Below are positions 1 to 8,264 of a DNA stretch of 12,458 nucleotides, one piece after another. The stretch covers positions 1 through 12,458 of the forward strand of contig JALVLL010000122.1 in NCBI GenBank assembly GCA_027027485.1. The letters run 5' to 3'. Position numbers and translations under genes: made by a program. The DNA comes from Candidatus Bipolaricaulota bacterium. Its GTDB lineage: Bacteria > Bipolaricaulota > Bipolaricaulia > Bipolaricaulales > Bipolaricaulaceae. Under the pieces are notes generated by a model. The model worked only from the letters and a program-made list of their open reading frames with translations. It was not told the origin of the DNA and made no database searches. The first letter of the stretch is position 1, and every line of letters starts with the position of its first letter.

Positions 1-39
1 AAGGTAAGCTGAGCCCGACTTTAGAGCGGAGGGAGGGTC

Positions 40-66
40 AAAAGGCCGGGTAGACCCCGGCCTTTT
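40..66. terminator. Bidirectional rho-independent terminator
   Basis: An 11-bp perfect stem (AAAAGGCCGGG at 40-50 with CCCGGCCTTTT at 56-66) closes a five-base loop. The T-run at 63-67 terminates plus-strand transcripts and the A-run at 40-43 gives a U-tract on the minus strand. On the minus strand it lies just past the ancestral stop (91-93) of the decayed HD-GYP gene. On the plus strand it may end a gene to the left of the window; the codons AAG GTA AGC TGA at 1-12 could be such a gene's end, but that cannot be supported further. Confidence 0.85.
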
Positions 67-90
67 TCATTCCCGGGGGGACAAAGGGGG

Positions 91-1066
91 CTATGGGAAG
101 CGGGAGCCCTTCTCTCGGAAAAGCCGCACACAGGCCTCCACAACTTAGGCGTTGTAGAGCTTCCCCCTTTGCCCTCTCCAGCTCGGCTAGCACTTCCTCG
201 ATGGGGTAAGGAGGCCGATAGGGGTGGTGGGAAGACATGGCCTCCACCACATCGGCCACGGCCAGGATCAGCGCCCCCGGCGTGATCTCATCGCCTTTGA
301 GTCCCCGGGGATACCCACTCCTTCTCCGCGTTCAGTGCCCCCAGGGCCTCTCCCCGCACCACCAGGGGAACGCAGTCCTCCGAACGCGAGGCGATCTTCA
401 CCTAAGATACCGGGGTTCCTTTTAGATATCGGGAACTAGATGGGGCGCTTTTCCCGCACCGCGTGGGCGATGATCCCCCGCTCACCGTAAGGGGGGAGAC
501 GGACCTCGCCGTGGTCGTACACGTAGGCGATCCGCACGAGCTCTTCTCCCTTTACTGCCCAGATGCCGCACGTGCTGACGCTTAAAACCTCGTGCACCGC
601 ATTGACCACGGCTTAGGCCACTCGCCGGATGTCGCGCAAGAGGATCGCCTTGCGCCCCAGTTCCCGGATCATGGCCAGCTTGCGTTGGGCCATTACTTCC
701 TCCGTCACATCCAGGAAACTCCCCACGAAAAGGTGGTCATCCCCGCTTTGCACCACCCACAGGAGCGCTTCCCCGTGAAGTTCAGCCCCGTCGCACCCCT
801 TCCCACGGAAGGAAACAAGGGAGAAGGCGGCCTCACCTCGGATCAGCTCTTCGCCTCCTCGACGATGGTTTTCCGATCGTCGGGGGATCAAAAGCTCGAG
901 GGCCGAACTCCCCGAAAGTTCTTCCACCTCGTATCCGAGAAACTCCGCCAGGGCCCGGTTGAGATAAACGAAAACGCCATTCCAATCGAGGGCAAAAAGC
1001 CCACCGAGGAGCCCTCGACCATATCGCGGAAGATCTCTCGGCCCATGTCGAATATCCGACCCCTAG
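91..1066 (-). pseudogene. Decayed PAS-GAF-HD-GYP signalling protein
   Basis: Read on the minus strand from about 1066 downward, three domains can be pieced together from different frames. A PAS domain (about 1050-640) includes VFVYLNRALAEFLGYEVEEL and ends with GSFLDVTEEVMAQRKLA. A GAF domain (about 610-325) includes GIWAVKGEELVRIAYVY and CVPLVVRGEALGALNAE. The end of an HD-GYP domain (about 325-91) includes GYPRGLKGDEI, ILAVADVVEAMSSH and, in another frame, VVEACVRLFREKG before a TAG at 91-93. Disruptions include in-frame stops at 613-615 (TAA), 436-438 (TAG) and 422-424 (TAA), and frameshifts near 995, 870-895, 320 and 140. At about 320 the GAF end is joined directly to the GYP motif in another frame, so most of the HD-GYP domain, including its HD residues, is deleted. 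No start codon is apparent. HD-GYP proteins normally hydrolyse cyclic di-GMP; this copy cannot. Confidence 0.85.
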
Positions 1067-1167
1067 CCCACCGGAGAGCCAGACCAACGGATTCCGTTAT
1101 ACCCTAACGCCTGTGGTTACTCTTAAACTCGGGTGCGTCCGTCGTCGCGTATGAGTACGATAGAAAT

Positions 1168-2301
1168 GTGGGTCGCTGGATCTTGCACGTGGATATGGAT
1201 GCGTTTTACGCTGCGGTGGAGGTATTAGACAACCCCTCCCTCAAGGGGAAGCCTGTGATCGTGGGGGGACTTGGGCCCCGCGGGGTGGTGGCCACCGCTT
1301 CCTACGAGGCGAGGAGGTATGGAGTCCGCTCCGCCATGCCCATGGCTAAGGCGAGGAGACTTTGCCCCCACGGGATCTTCCTTCCCCCGCGGTTCGAACG
1401 TTACGAAGAGGTGGCGCGGGCAATCCGAGGGATCCTCTACGGGTACACGCCCCTTGTGGAGCCCATCTCCCTGGACGAGGCCTTCCTGGATCTTTCGGGC
1501 ACGGAGCGCCTGCACGGCCCCCCGGAGCGGGTGGCTCAGGAGATCCACCGCCGCATCCCGGAAGAAACCGGCCTTTCCTGCTCCGTGGGCCTTGGGCCGA
1601 ATAAACTGGTGGCCAAGATCGTCTCCGACCGCGCCAAGCCCGGGGGATTGCTCATCGTGACCCCGGAGGAAGTCCAGAGATTTCTTGATCCTCTCCCGGT
1701 GGACGTCCTTTGGGGCATCGGCCCAAAGACATCCCAGAGGCTCGCCCAGTTCGGGATCCGCACGGTAAGGGACCTCAGGGAGGTGGAGTTGGAGCTCCTC
1801 TCTTCCTGGTTCGGCCCCCGCACCGGGGAACACCTCTGGCGGGTGGCCCGGGGGCTGGACGACTCCCCGGTGGTTCCCTCCCGGGAGGCCAAAAGCATCT
1901 CCCAGGAGCGCACCTTCCCCCAGGATCTTTTCGATCCGGAGGAGATCCGGGCCGAGATCCGAGCCCTTGCCCTTAAGGTGGCGGAAAGGCTTCGGTCCCA
2001 TGGGCTTTTGGCGCGGGAGGTACGCATCAAGGTGCGCTGGGCCGATTTCTCCACCCACACAAGACAACTCCGCCTTCCCGAGCCCACCGATCACGCCGTC
2101 CTGATCGCCGAGGCCGCCCTCTTCTTGCTTTCCCGCTTGGAGGAAAGAAAGCTCGGGATCCGGCTTCTCGGCGTGGGAGTGGGAGAGCTGGTCCCCGCCC
2201 GCTTCAGGCCCCTGCATCTCTTCGCCCGGGACGATTTGTCACAGGCCATCCTCAGCCTGCGGGAGAGGTTCGGCGAGGATGCCCTGAGGCTTGGGCCATG
2301 A
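1168..2301 (+). CDS. dinB: DNA polymerase IV (Y-family, translesion)
   Basis: This is a complete 377-residue Y-family polymerase that copies past damaged bases. The first metal-binding Asp is D9 in HVDMDAFYAAVE, F13 is the likely steric gate, and D103-E104 of SLDEAFLD complete the active site. CSVGLGPNKLVAKIVSDRAK follows in the palm, a helix-hairpin-helix thumb motif (VLWGIGPKTSQRLAQFGI) lies near residues 180-197, and the little-finger domain fills roughly 240-350. PLHLFARDD near the C-terminus resembles a sliding-clamp-binding peptide. Length matches the family. The start is a GTG: the ATG at 1166 is in another frame, and the nearest upstream in-frame stop is at 1105-1107. No Shine-Dalgarno sequence precedes it; a weak TACGAT box ends six bases before the start, so a leaderless message is possible. 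It stands alone, divergent from the decayed gene. No LexA-like operator was recognised. Confidence 0.96.
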   Translation: MGRWILHVDMDAFYAAVEVLDNPSLKGKPVIVGGLGPRGVVATASYEARRYGVRSAMPMAKARRLCPHGIFLPPRFERYEEVARAIRGILYGYTPLVEPISLDEAFLDLSGTERLHGPPERVAQEIHRRIPEETGLSCSVGLGPNKLVAKIVSDRAKPGGLLIVTPEEVQRFLDPLPVDVLWGIGPKTSQRLAQFGIRTVRDLREVELELLSSWFGPRTGEHLWRVARGLDDSPVVPSREAKSISQERTFPQDLFDPEEIRAEIRALALKVAERLRSHGLLAREVRIKVRWADFSTHTRQLRLPEPTDHAVLIAEAALFLLSRLEERKLGIRLLGVGVGELVPARFRPLHLFARDDLSQAILSLRERFGEDALRLGP

Positions 2302-2562
2302 GGCTGAGTTTTAAGCTTAGGTTGTGATAGTTGGACAGAGTTTTTGAGGGAATCTTTCACCGCCAGAAGTGTTCCGATAAGCCTTCGCGGACTTGTTCGT
2401 GATCCCAGGATTGAAAAAGGCAACGAAACTTACCGCGCAGCGACTCTATATCGGTAGGTTTAATTCTTTGTTTCTTTTGACCTCAAGGTTTCTCCAACGA
2501 GCAATTCGTGGATTTTTCAGCGAACAAGCATTTCCCATAAACTTCAATTCGAGGTGGGAACC
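2302..2562. other. AT-rich intergenic spacer, dinB to PKD gene
   Basis: This 261-base non-coding stretch is much poorer in GC than dinB (about 38% on the line 2461-2520). It must hold the promoter of the downstream exported protein. TTGACC at 2477-2482 is a plausible -35 box, but the hexamer 17 bases on (AGCAAT) is poor, so no promoter is called. A perfect 8-bp palindrome TAAGCTTA lies at about 2314. I found no terminator with a T-run, no RNA gene and no convincing protein remnant. Confidence 0.5.
2551..2556 (+). promoter_or_regulatory. Ribosome binding site deciding the PKD gene start
   Basis: GAGGTG sits six bases before ATG 2563. The same bases contain an in-frame GTG at 2554 that would add three residues (start read as MGTMRGL). 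The spacing favours the ATG, with the GTG forming part of the Shine-Dalgarno site. Confidence 0.6.
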
Positions 2563-5172
2563 ATGAGGGGCCTTAAGGTCTTTGTGACCGTGTTGGTTTG
2601 GGGATTTTTATCGGTGGGATCGGAGCTTCCCACCCCGACAATTATTACCAAGCTTGGGAAGCCTGTGTTCCTCGAACTCGGCTTTACTACAGCACACCAC
2701 TTGGCGGTGGTTACCACAGAAAGCGTTCGAATCTATGACTTACCTCAGGGGGAAGTGGTTGCGGAGATGACCTTTTGTGAGCCACCCACCGGTGCTCGGA
2801 TCGCTTCGGGAGTTGGGTTGATGGCCGTCTCCTTTTCTAACCGTGTTGAGGTCTACAAACTCCCGGAACTCACGCTTATCTGTGCGATGCCCTTGGAGCG
2901 TTTCCGCACGACTTCACCCTTACCCATGACGATATCCCCCTCCGGCGATATCATCGCGTTCGCGTATTCTGGGATCCTCGAGCTGCGAGAGATCCCCTCA
3001 GGAAACCTCCGTAGCAGACAGAAACTCTCCGTTTCTCTCGTGGATGAGATCCATTTCCTTTCCGGACAAGAGATCGTCCTAAATGCGTATCCTTCAGTTC
3101 ACTTGTTGAATCTTGCCATCGGAAAGACGCGAGAGCTCGCACGACTTCCCTTCCGTTCCCGGGTCGCGGTCGACGTGGTTCGGCGTTGGTTGATCCACCC
3201 CACGAGAAAAGGGGCAAGAATAGTGGATGTTGACACCGGTGAGGTGGTTGCCGAATACGAAGGGCGTACAGGGTCGGCCCTCGACACGCTGGTTATCTCA
3301 CCTGAGGGCCTTTTTGGCTTGGCGGTGTATGACCCGTTAGGTGATGTGGGACTCGAGATCTTCAAGATGCGGCAAGAGGCTGAGCCCCTTCTCCTCACGG
3401 TTCCAGACCGGAGCCAAAAAACCACGTGGCGTGTGGCCCTCACCGAAGGATTCGCTGCCATGGCAGCGGAGTCGGTGGCAGGATATGTAAGCCTTTATGT
3501 TTGGGAGTTAGATGGCGGGGAACTTATATATTCCTTACCGGACTTCGCCGCGGGGAGGTGGGGTGGGACGTTGGCGGCGTCGCCAGATGGAAGCCTTGTG
3601 GCTTTCTGGTCTCCCCAGGAGCTAAAGGTTGTGGACGTATCTCAAGGTAAGGTCATCGCTCGGCGCCAGGAATTCGGGGTATCCGTAATTGCTTTCCACC
3701 CGGAACGCCCCATGATTGGCTTTGTGGCGGGATACGGAACCGAAGTTGTGTTGTGGAATTGGGAAAGTGGGGAGGTATTCCGCGAACGGGCAACGCTCTT
3801 GGGGAAGTTGGGGCGCGTGGGATCGTTGCTTTTCCTCCCGGGCGAGAAACTGTTGCTGGGCGATAGCAAGGGTAACCTCGCTGTGGTGAACGTGCCCCAG
3901 TTAACATTGGAACATCTCATCGAAAAGGCCCACGAGGAGCGAGTTGTAGGGCTTTTCTATTTGGCGCCGCAAGGAAAAGTGGTTTCAGTCTCCCCAGCAT
4001 CCGTTCTCCTTTGGGATCCCACGACCTGGAGCGTCCTCGATGAGGTGGACGTCAAGCTTTCCACCGCGTGGAAGGCAGGAGACTTGATCATCGCCCGAGG
4101 AACGATGCAGGAGTGGTTCGTGTTTACGGTGGAGGCGGATGGGCGTTTGAGTTACAGACAGGTCGCTGCCACACAAGAGCGGGGAGTCCCGGCGACAGCC
4201 GATAGGCTCCTTTTGCTCTACACTCCGGAAGGGGAACGTTGTTCTGCCACGGTCCTCAAAGTGTTTTCCCTGCGTGACGGGAAACTGCTTAGTAAATGGG
4301 AACTTCCCCCTTCAATTCAGGAAGTCATCGTGCTGTCACCGCCACGTCGTTTAGCGCTTATCGCCCAGGACGGGCGAGCCTTGGTGGCCACCCTGAATCA
4401 GCCCCCTCGGGTATCTATCTCCGTCAAGCCTCCGTATCCATCACCGGGAGAGGAGGTGATGCTCTCAGTCCAGGTGGATGACCCCGAAGGCGACCCCATT
4501 CGCAAGATCCGGTGGGAGGCAGCTGGGCAAATCATCGAAGGCGAGAGCATCACCATCAAATTCCAGGAGGAAGGGACTTACGTCGTTTCCGTGGAAGTGG
4601 AAGATGCGGAAGGGGCCACAGCGTCGGCGCGTGCAGAGATCAGTGTGGCTTTCAACCGACCACCTGAAGCCCGCTTCGTGATCGTGCCTCCGGATCCCTG
4701 GGCTGGGGAAAGCGTGGCGTTTCTCGATCGTTCCTTTGATCCCGAGGGGATGATCGTGCGGAAAACTTGGTTCCTAAACCGGGAGAAGATCGGGCAAGAG
4801 TCAATCGTTTTTTATACCTTCTCTGAACCAGGAACTTACACGGTGGCGTTGGAAGTGGTCGACCATCGTGGAGCTAAGAGTAGGGCCGAGATCGCGCTCG
4901 AAGTCAAACCGGCGGCGATCATTTCCGGGCTGCCTTGGAATCCTTCCTCGGAGGATTTCTATCGGGTGACATTGCCCAAGAGCCTCGAAGGGAAAGTGGC
5001 TAAGGGGCAGAAGGTGGAGGTTATAAGGAGGGAAATAACCCCGGAGGGCGATCTTGAGGTAACGTTGGTTGCCACAGGGTACGTAGCCACCATCTCCAGA
5101 CGGTATTGCTGGGTATACCTGGCTGATGTACGCACCAAGGTACAAAGAGGTGATGTGGTGATCTTCCAATGA
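2563..5172 (+). CDS. Exported beta-propeller protein with two PKD domains
   Basis: The product has about 869 residues. The N-terminus (MRGLKVFVTVLVWGFLSVGS) is a signal peptide without a lipobox cysteine, so export is expected. Residues about 20-610 are repeating beta-rich blades of WD40/propeller type, for example SVRIYDLPQGEVV, EVVLWNWESGEVF and SVLLWDPTTWSVLDEV. Two PKD-type Ig-like domains follow, at about 613-697 (DDPEGDPI, GTYVVSVEVEDAEG) and 698-785 (RSFDPEGMIV, GTYTVALEVVDHRG). The last ~85 residues form another small beta domain ending VQRGDVVIFQ, loosely like FlgT-C-type domains (inference). No catalytic motif is visible, so a surface-binding or scaffold role is likely. Sampled lines give 50-67% GC, lower and more varied than dinB or mutL, hinting at relaxed selection or acquisition. 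The lipid kinase follows closely and may be cotranscribed. Confidence 0.85.
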   Translation: MRGLKVFVTVLVWGFLSVGSELPTPTIITKLGKPVFLELGFTTAHHLAVVTTESVRIYDLPQGEVVAEMTFCEPPTGARIASGVGLMAVSFSNRVEVYKLPELTLICAMPLERFRTTSPLPMTISPSGDIIAFAYSGILELREIPSGNLRSRQKLSVSLVDEIHFLSGQEIVLNAYPSVHLLNLAIGKTRELARLPFRSRVAVDVVRRWLIHPTRKGARIVDVDTGEVVAEYEGRTGSALDTLVISPEGLFGLAVYDPLGDVGLEIFKMRQEAEPLLLTVPDRSQKTTWRVALTEGFAAMAAESVAGYVSLYVWELDGGELIYSLPDFAAGRWGGTLAASPDGSLVAFWSPQELKVVDVSQGKVIARRQEFGVSVIAFHPERPMIGFVAGYGTEVVLWNWESGEVFRERATLLGKLGRVGSLLFLPGEKLLLGDSKGNLAVVNVPQLTLEHLIEKAHEERVVGLFYLAPQGKVVSVSPASVLLWDPTTWSVLDEVDVKLSTAWKAGDLIIARGTMQEWFVFTVEADGRLSYRQVAATQERGVPATADRLLLLYTPEGERCSATVLKVFSLRDGKLLSKWELPPSIQEVIVLSPPRRLALIAQDGRALVATLNQPPRVSISVKPPYPSPGEEVMLSVQVDDPEGDPIRKIRWEAAGQIIEGESITIKFQEEGTYVVSVEVEDAEGATASARAEISVAFNRPPEARFVIVPPDPWAGESVAFLDRSFDPEGMIVRKTWFLNREKIGQESIVFYTFSEPGTYTVALEVVDHRGAKSRAEIALEVKPAAIISGLPWNPSSEDFYRVTLPKSLEGKVAKGQKVEVIRREITPEGDLEVTLVATGYVATISRRYCWVYLADVRTKVQRGDVVIFQ

Positions 5173-5226
5173 GGATGTAATGCTTCCGTGACTAATGACA
5201 TGTTTGGAGGTACCCTACGGAGGGAG

Positions 5227-6114
5227 ATGTGTATCGCCGTGGTCCTCAACCCGGCCGCCGATCGCGGCCGGGCCACCGAGAAGGAGGTTGCGATCGCCCG
5301 AGGGCTCAAGGCCCACGGTGTTTCCTTTGAGATCTTCCGCACCGAGGCCCCGGGCCACGCTACAGAGCTGGCACGAAAAGCGCTGGAAGAGGGCTTCTCC
5401 ATCGTGGCCGCCGCCGGAGGGGACGGGACCGTGAACGAGGTGGCGCAGGCCCTGGTGAATACCGAAGCGGCCCTGGGGGTCATCCCCATCGGTTCGGGGA
5501 ACGACTTCGTCAAGGCAGTGGGTATCCCCAAAGCGTTGCCCCAGGCGCTGGAGGTCCTCTGCCGGGGCCGGGTGAAAGAGGTGGACGTGGGGGTGGTGGA
5601 GACCGAGGGGGGAGCAAGGAGATATTTCTTCAACTGCTTCGGCGCCGGGATCGACGGCCAGATCGCCCTGGACTACAAACGGATGCGGTACCTGCGGGGG
5701 GAACTCGGGTACCTGTGGGCGGCGGTATTGGAGGTAATCCGCTTCCGGGGGGTCCGAGCCCGGGTGGAGGCGGAGGGGTTCTCATACGAAGGCAAGGTGG
5801 CTTTACTTCCCCTGCAGAACGGTCCCTTCGCCGGCGGCGGGTTCCACGTGGCCCCCGGGGCCTCTCCCGACGATGGCCTCTTGGACATGGTCATCGTGGA
5901 CGATCGCTCCATCCCGCGCCGGTTCCCCCTACTCAAGCGCTTTCGCGATGGCACCTACTTCCGGTTGCCCGGAATAAAGCGCCTGCACGTGAAAGAGGCG
6001 CGAGTGGAGCTCGAACGCTCCCTCCCGGCCCATTTGGACGGAGAGGTTTTACCACGACCCGTGGCGAGATTACGGGCGGAAGTGGTCCCGGGTGCCCTGA
6101 AGGTGGTGGCTTAG
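5227..6114 (+). CDS. Diacylglycerol kinase / YegS-type lipid kinase
   Basis: This DAGK-catalytic family protein has 295 residues from the chosen start. It should phosphorylate a membrane lipid such as diacylglycerol from a nucleotide triphosphate, at the cytoplasmic face of the membrane. The nucleotide-binding loop GGDGTVNEV is at residues 64-72 and IGSGNDFVKAVGIP follows around 88-101; CFGAGIDGQIA and a C-terminal LDGEVL also fit the family. Start choice is uncertain. GTG 5188 and ATG 5200 are in frame upstream, but family members usually begin just before the strand read here as CIAVVLNPAADRGRA. A GGAGG at 5219-5223 precedes ATG 5227, with a short three-base gap. It follows the PKD gene by 54 bases (15 if GTG 5188 is used). 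Its stop overlaps the mutL stop. Confidence 0.9.
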   Translation: MCIAVVLNPAADRGRATEKEVAIARGLKAHGVSFEIFRTEAPGHATELARKALEEGFSIVAAAGGDGTVNEVAQALVNTEAALGVIPIGSGNDFVKAVGIPKALPQALEVLCRGRVKEVDVGVVETEGGARRYFFNCFGAGIDGQIALDYKRMRYLRGELGYLWAAVLEVIRFRGVRARVEAEGFSYEGKVALLPLQNGPFAGGGFHVAPGASPDDGLLDMVIVDDRSIPRRFPLLKRFRDGTYFRLPGIKRLHVKEARVELERSLPAHLDGEVLPRPVARLRAEVVPGALKVVA

Positions 6115-7796
6115 TCACGGCCCAGACGCTTCTCGAGCTCCTCCCACGGGATCCGCAGGGCAATGGGCCTTCCGTGGGGGCAGCGGGCGGGTTCCTTTGT
6201 GTTCTTCCACTCCGCGATCAGCGCCTCCTGCTCCGCGGGGTCAAGGTGCTCTCCCGCCTTGATGGCACCGGCACAGGCGATCTCCCGCCAGAGCTCCTCC
6301 AAGGGTACCTCCCCTCCGCGCAGGGCCCGTTCGGCCGCGGCCTCAAGGGGCTCCCGGAAGCCCTTTCTGGCCTGCCAATCCACCAAAGGAGCGGGCCAAC
6401 CCCGCAGGAGGAACCCCCGCTCCCCGAAGGGCTCGAGCAGAACCCCAAGCCGCTCAAGCCTAGGGGCCACCTCCCGCAGGGCCGCGGCGATATCGGGGGG
6501 AAACTCCAGGGGCTGCGGGACCAAAAGGAGATGGGAAGGGACTTCCCCGCTATCACGCAATTTCTCGAAAAGGACCCGTTCGTGGGCCACATGTTGGTCC
6601 ACGATCTCCAGGCCCTCTTCCGTTTCCACCAGGATGTAGCTTTTGCGTACCTGCCCCAAAACCCTCCATCTCCGCTCCCCCTGGGGCGCGCTCGCGGAGA
6701 AGAGCCCCCCGGGCTTTTGGGAAAACTTCGGAGAAAGTTCCCCTGAAGCGTGGGTGCTCTCCGGGGGGATGTCGCTTCGGGGACGGGATGCCTGAGAGGG
6801 GAGGGGCACGATCCTTCCCCCCAGGGCTGCCGTCGCGGCGCGGCGCAGAAGATCCCGCACCGCGGCCTCGTTGCGGAAGCGGACCTCGTGCTTTTGGGGA
6901 TGGACGTTCACATCGACGAGGAAGGGATCCACATCCAGGTAGAGGAAGAAGACCGGGTGTCCCCCCCGGGGGAGGTAGCGGCGGTACACATCCTCTATGG
7001 CGCCGCCGAGGGTCCCCAGCTGTACCGGACGTCCGGAGAGGAACAGGAACTGGTCGCTCCTTGTGGGTCGGGAGAGCTCGGGAGGGCCGAAGAGGGCCCG
7101 GAGCCTGTAGCCCAGCTCCTCCATCTCCACCGGTATCAACCGCTTGGCGAAGTTACCTCCGTAGAGCTGGGCGATCCGCTCGAGGGGACCTTCCGCCGGG
7201 GCGAGCCCGAAGACGTTGTGCCCCTCGGAGCGCACCTCGAAGCGGACCCCGGGATGGGCCAGGGCGATCCTTCGGAGGATCCAAAGGGCGTAGCGGGCCT
7301 CGGTCTTCGGGGCCCGGAGGAATTTTCTCCTCGCGGGGGTGTTGTAGAAGAGATCCCGCACCTCCACCGTGGTGCCCGGGGCCCTGGCGGCAGGCCCCTC
7401 CCCCACGATCCTTCCCCCCTCGATGATGAGCTCGTATGCGTCGTCGCCTATTGGGGGCCGGGAGACGATCCTGACCCGGGCCACGGAGCAGATCGCCGCC
7501 AAGGCCTCCCCCCGGAAGCCCAAGGTGGATATGGAAAGCAAATCCTCCTCCCGGGAGATCTTGCTTGTGGTGTGGCGTTCCACCGCAAGCCGCATCTCTT
7601 CCGGGGTCATTCCGCAGCCATCGTCCGCGACCTTGAGGTAGTCTACGCCCCCGCCCCGTATCTCCACCTCCACGTGGGAGGCGCCGGCATCCAGGGAGTT
7701 CTCCACGAGCTCCTTGGCCACCGAGGCGGGCCGCTCCACCACCTCGCCGGCGGCGATCCTTCGGATAAGCGCCTCGTCAAGCCTCCTTATCCTCAT
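6111..7796 (-). CDS. mutL: DNA mismatch repair protein MutL (endonuclease type)
   Basis: This is a complete 561-residue MutL, the ATP-driven clamp linking MutS mismatch recognition to strand incision. The GHKL ATPase domain is intact: KELVENSLDAGA with E29 and N33, DDGCGM around D58-G62, HTTSK, and GFRGEALAAI. FYNTPARRKFL is the usual lid and interface segment. A linker around residues 330-370 is followed by the C-terminal dimerisation/nuclease domain. There, residues 400-411 read DQHVAHERVLFE, matching DQHA(x)2E(x)4E except Val at position four; C508 lies in ACAGAIKAG and CPHGRP is at 539-544. These metal-site motifs mark the nicking MutL class. It is somewhat shorter than E. coli MutL (615), mainly in the linker. 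No Shine-Dalgarno sequence is visible before the ATG. No mutS lies nearby. Confidence 0.97.
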   Translation of the reverse strand: MRIRRLDEALIRRIAAGEVVERPASVAKELVENSLDAGASHVEVEIRGGGVDYLKVADDGCGMTPEEMRLAVERHTTSKISREEDLLSISTLGFRGEALAAICSVARVRIVSRPPIGDDAYELIIEGGRIVGEGPAARAPGTTVEVRDLFYNTPARRKFLRAPKTEARYALWILRRIALAHPGVRFEVRSEGHNVFGLAPAEGPLERIAQLYGGNFAKRLIPVEMEELGYRLRALFGPPELSRPTRSDQFLFLSGRPVQLGTLGGAIEDVYRRYLPRGGHPVFFLYLDVDPFLVDVNVHPQKHEVRFRNEAAVRDLLRRAATAALGGRIVPLPSQASRPRSDIPPESTHASGELSPKFSQKPGGLFSASAPQGERRWRVLGQVRKSYILVETEEGLEIVDQHVAHERVLFEKLRDSGEVPSHLLLVPQPLEFPPDIAAALREVAPRLERLGVLLEPFGERGFLLRGWPAPLVDWQARKGFREPLEAAAERALRGGEVPLEELWREIACAGAIKAGEHLDPAEQEALIAEWKNTKEPARCPHGRPIALRIPWEELEKRLGRD

Positions 7797-7869
7797 GGGA
7801 CCCGAGAGAGAGGTTAACCCATGGGCGGTGAGGCGGCGAGGCCGAACTTTATGTTAAACTGGCTAAAGC

Positions 7870-7877
7870 GGAGGTGA
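7870..7877 (+). promoter_or_regulatory. Strong Shine-Dalgarno site of the MerR-like gene
   Basis: GGAGGTGA lies four bases before ATG 7882 and is close to a full anti-Shine-Dalgarno match. The promoter must lie within the 85-base gap shared with divergent mutL. TATGTT at 7850-7855 is a possible -10 box, but no matching -35 is seen. Confidence 0.7.
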
Positions 7878-7881
7878 CAGG

Positions 7882-8253
7882 ATGTACGGCCTGGGAGAGC
7901 TCGTGCGGATACTGGGTTTGAAAACTGAAACGCAGGTGAGGAACCGGATAGAAGCCATCAGGGACGTCCTCGAGCCCCACCTCCACCGCGGCCCCAACAA
8001 CAGGATCCTCGTGGACGAGCGTGGCCTCGAGGTCCTGAGGGCACTGCAATCTTTATGTGAAAGTGGAAAAACCTTAAAAGAAGCTGCCCAAATTATCAGG
8101 TCCGGCGGGGAGGTGTCCCCAGGTGCACGGGAAGAGGGCGATTTGAGAAGGCTGGTGGAACACCTGGAAGAGGAGGTCAGGTTCCTACGTGAACTGATCC
8201 TCCGGGGACATCGGCCTCCCACTCCCTGGTGGGAAAGGTGGAGATCCCTGTAA
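7882..8253 (+). CDS. MerR-like winged-helix regulator
   Basis: This small 123-residue protein has an N-terminal MerR-type helix-turn-helix. LGELVRILGLKTETQVRNRI serves as the first helices, followed by the wing segment GPNNRILVDERGLEVL and a helix LKEAAQIIRSG. Residues about 85-110 (LRRLVEHLEEEVRFLRELIL) form an amphipathic dimerisation coiled coil. There is no cysteine cluster or effector-binding domain, so it is not a typical metal sensor. The ATG has a strong Shine-Dalgarno site. The HD phosphohydrolase gene starts 11 bases after the stop codon, or inside this gene if a GTG at 8229 is used, so the two are very probably cotranscribed. Its target is unknown; the divergent mutL promoter and its own promoter are the nearest candidates. 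Confidence 0.8.
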   Translation: MYGLGELVRILGLKTETQVRNRIEAIRDVLEPHLHRGPNNRILVDERGLEVLRALQSLCESGKTLKEAAQIIRSGGEVSPGAREEGDLRRLVEHLEEEVRFLRELILRGHRPPTPWWERWRSL

Positions 8254-8264
8254 GCTTGAAGACC

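Noticed and set aside
592..1107. Plus-strand ORF of 171 codons in the region left of dinB
   Set aside because: The minus strand of the same bases carries recognisable PAS and GAF remnants; the plus frame shows no domain.
1225..2217. Minus-strand ORF of 330 codons opposite dinB
   Set aside because: It is a shadow of the dinB codon pattern; dinB has all its active-site motifs on the other strand.
2302..2423. Possible transposase remnant on the minus strand before the PKD gene
   Set aside because: The 40 residues read there resemble no transposase motif I can name, and the rest of that frame is antisense to dinB.
5715..6746. Plus-strand ORF of 343 codons spanning the kinase and mutL ends
   Set aside because: It crosses two clear genes in a wrong frame and has low-complexity GC-rich content.
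6750..7817. Long plus-strand ORF of 355 codons opposite mutL
   Set aside because: It is antisense to an intact, motif-complete mutL, rich in Gly, Pro, Arg and His as expected of a GC-rich shadow frame, and matches no family.
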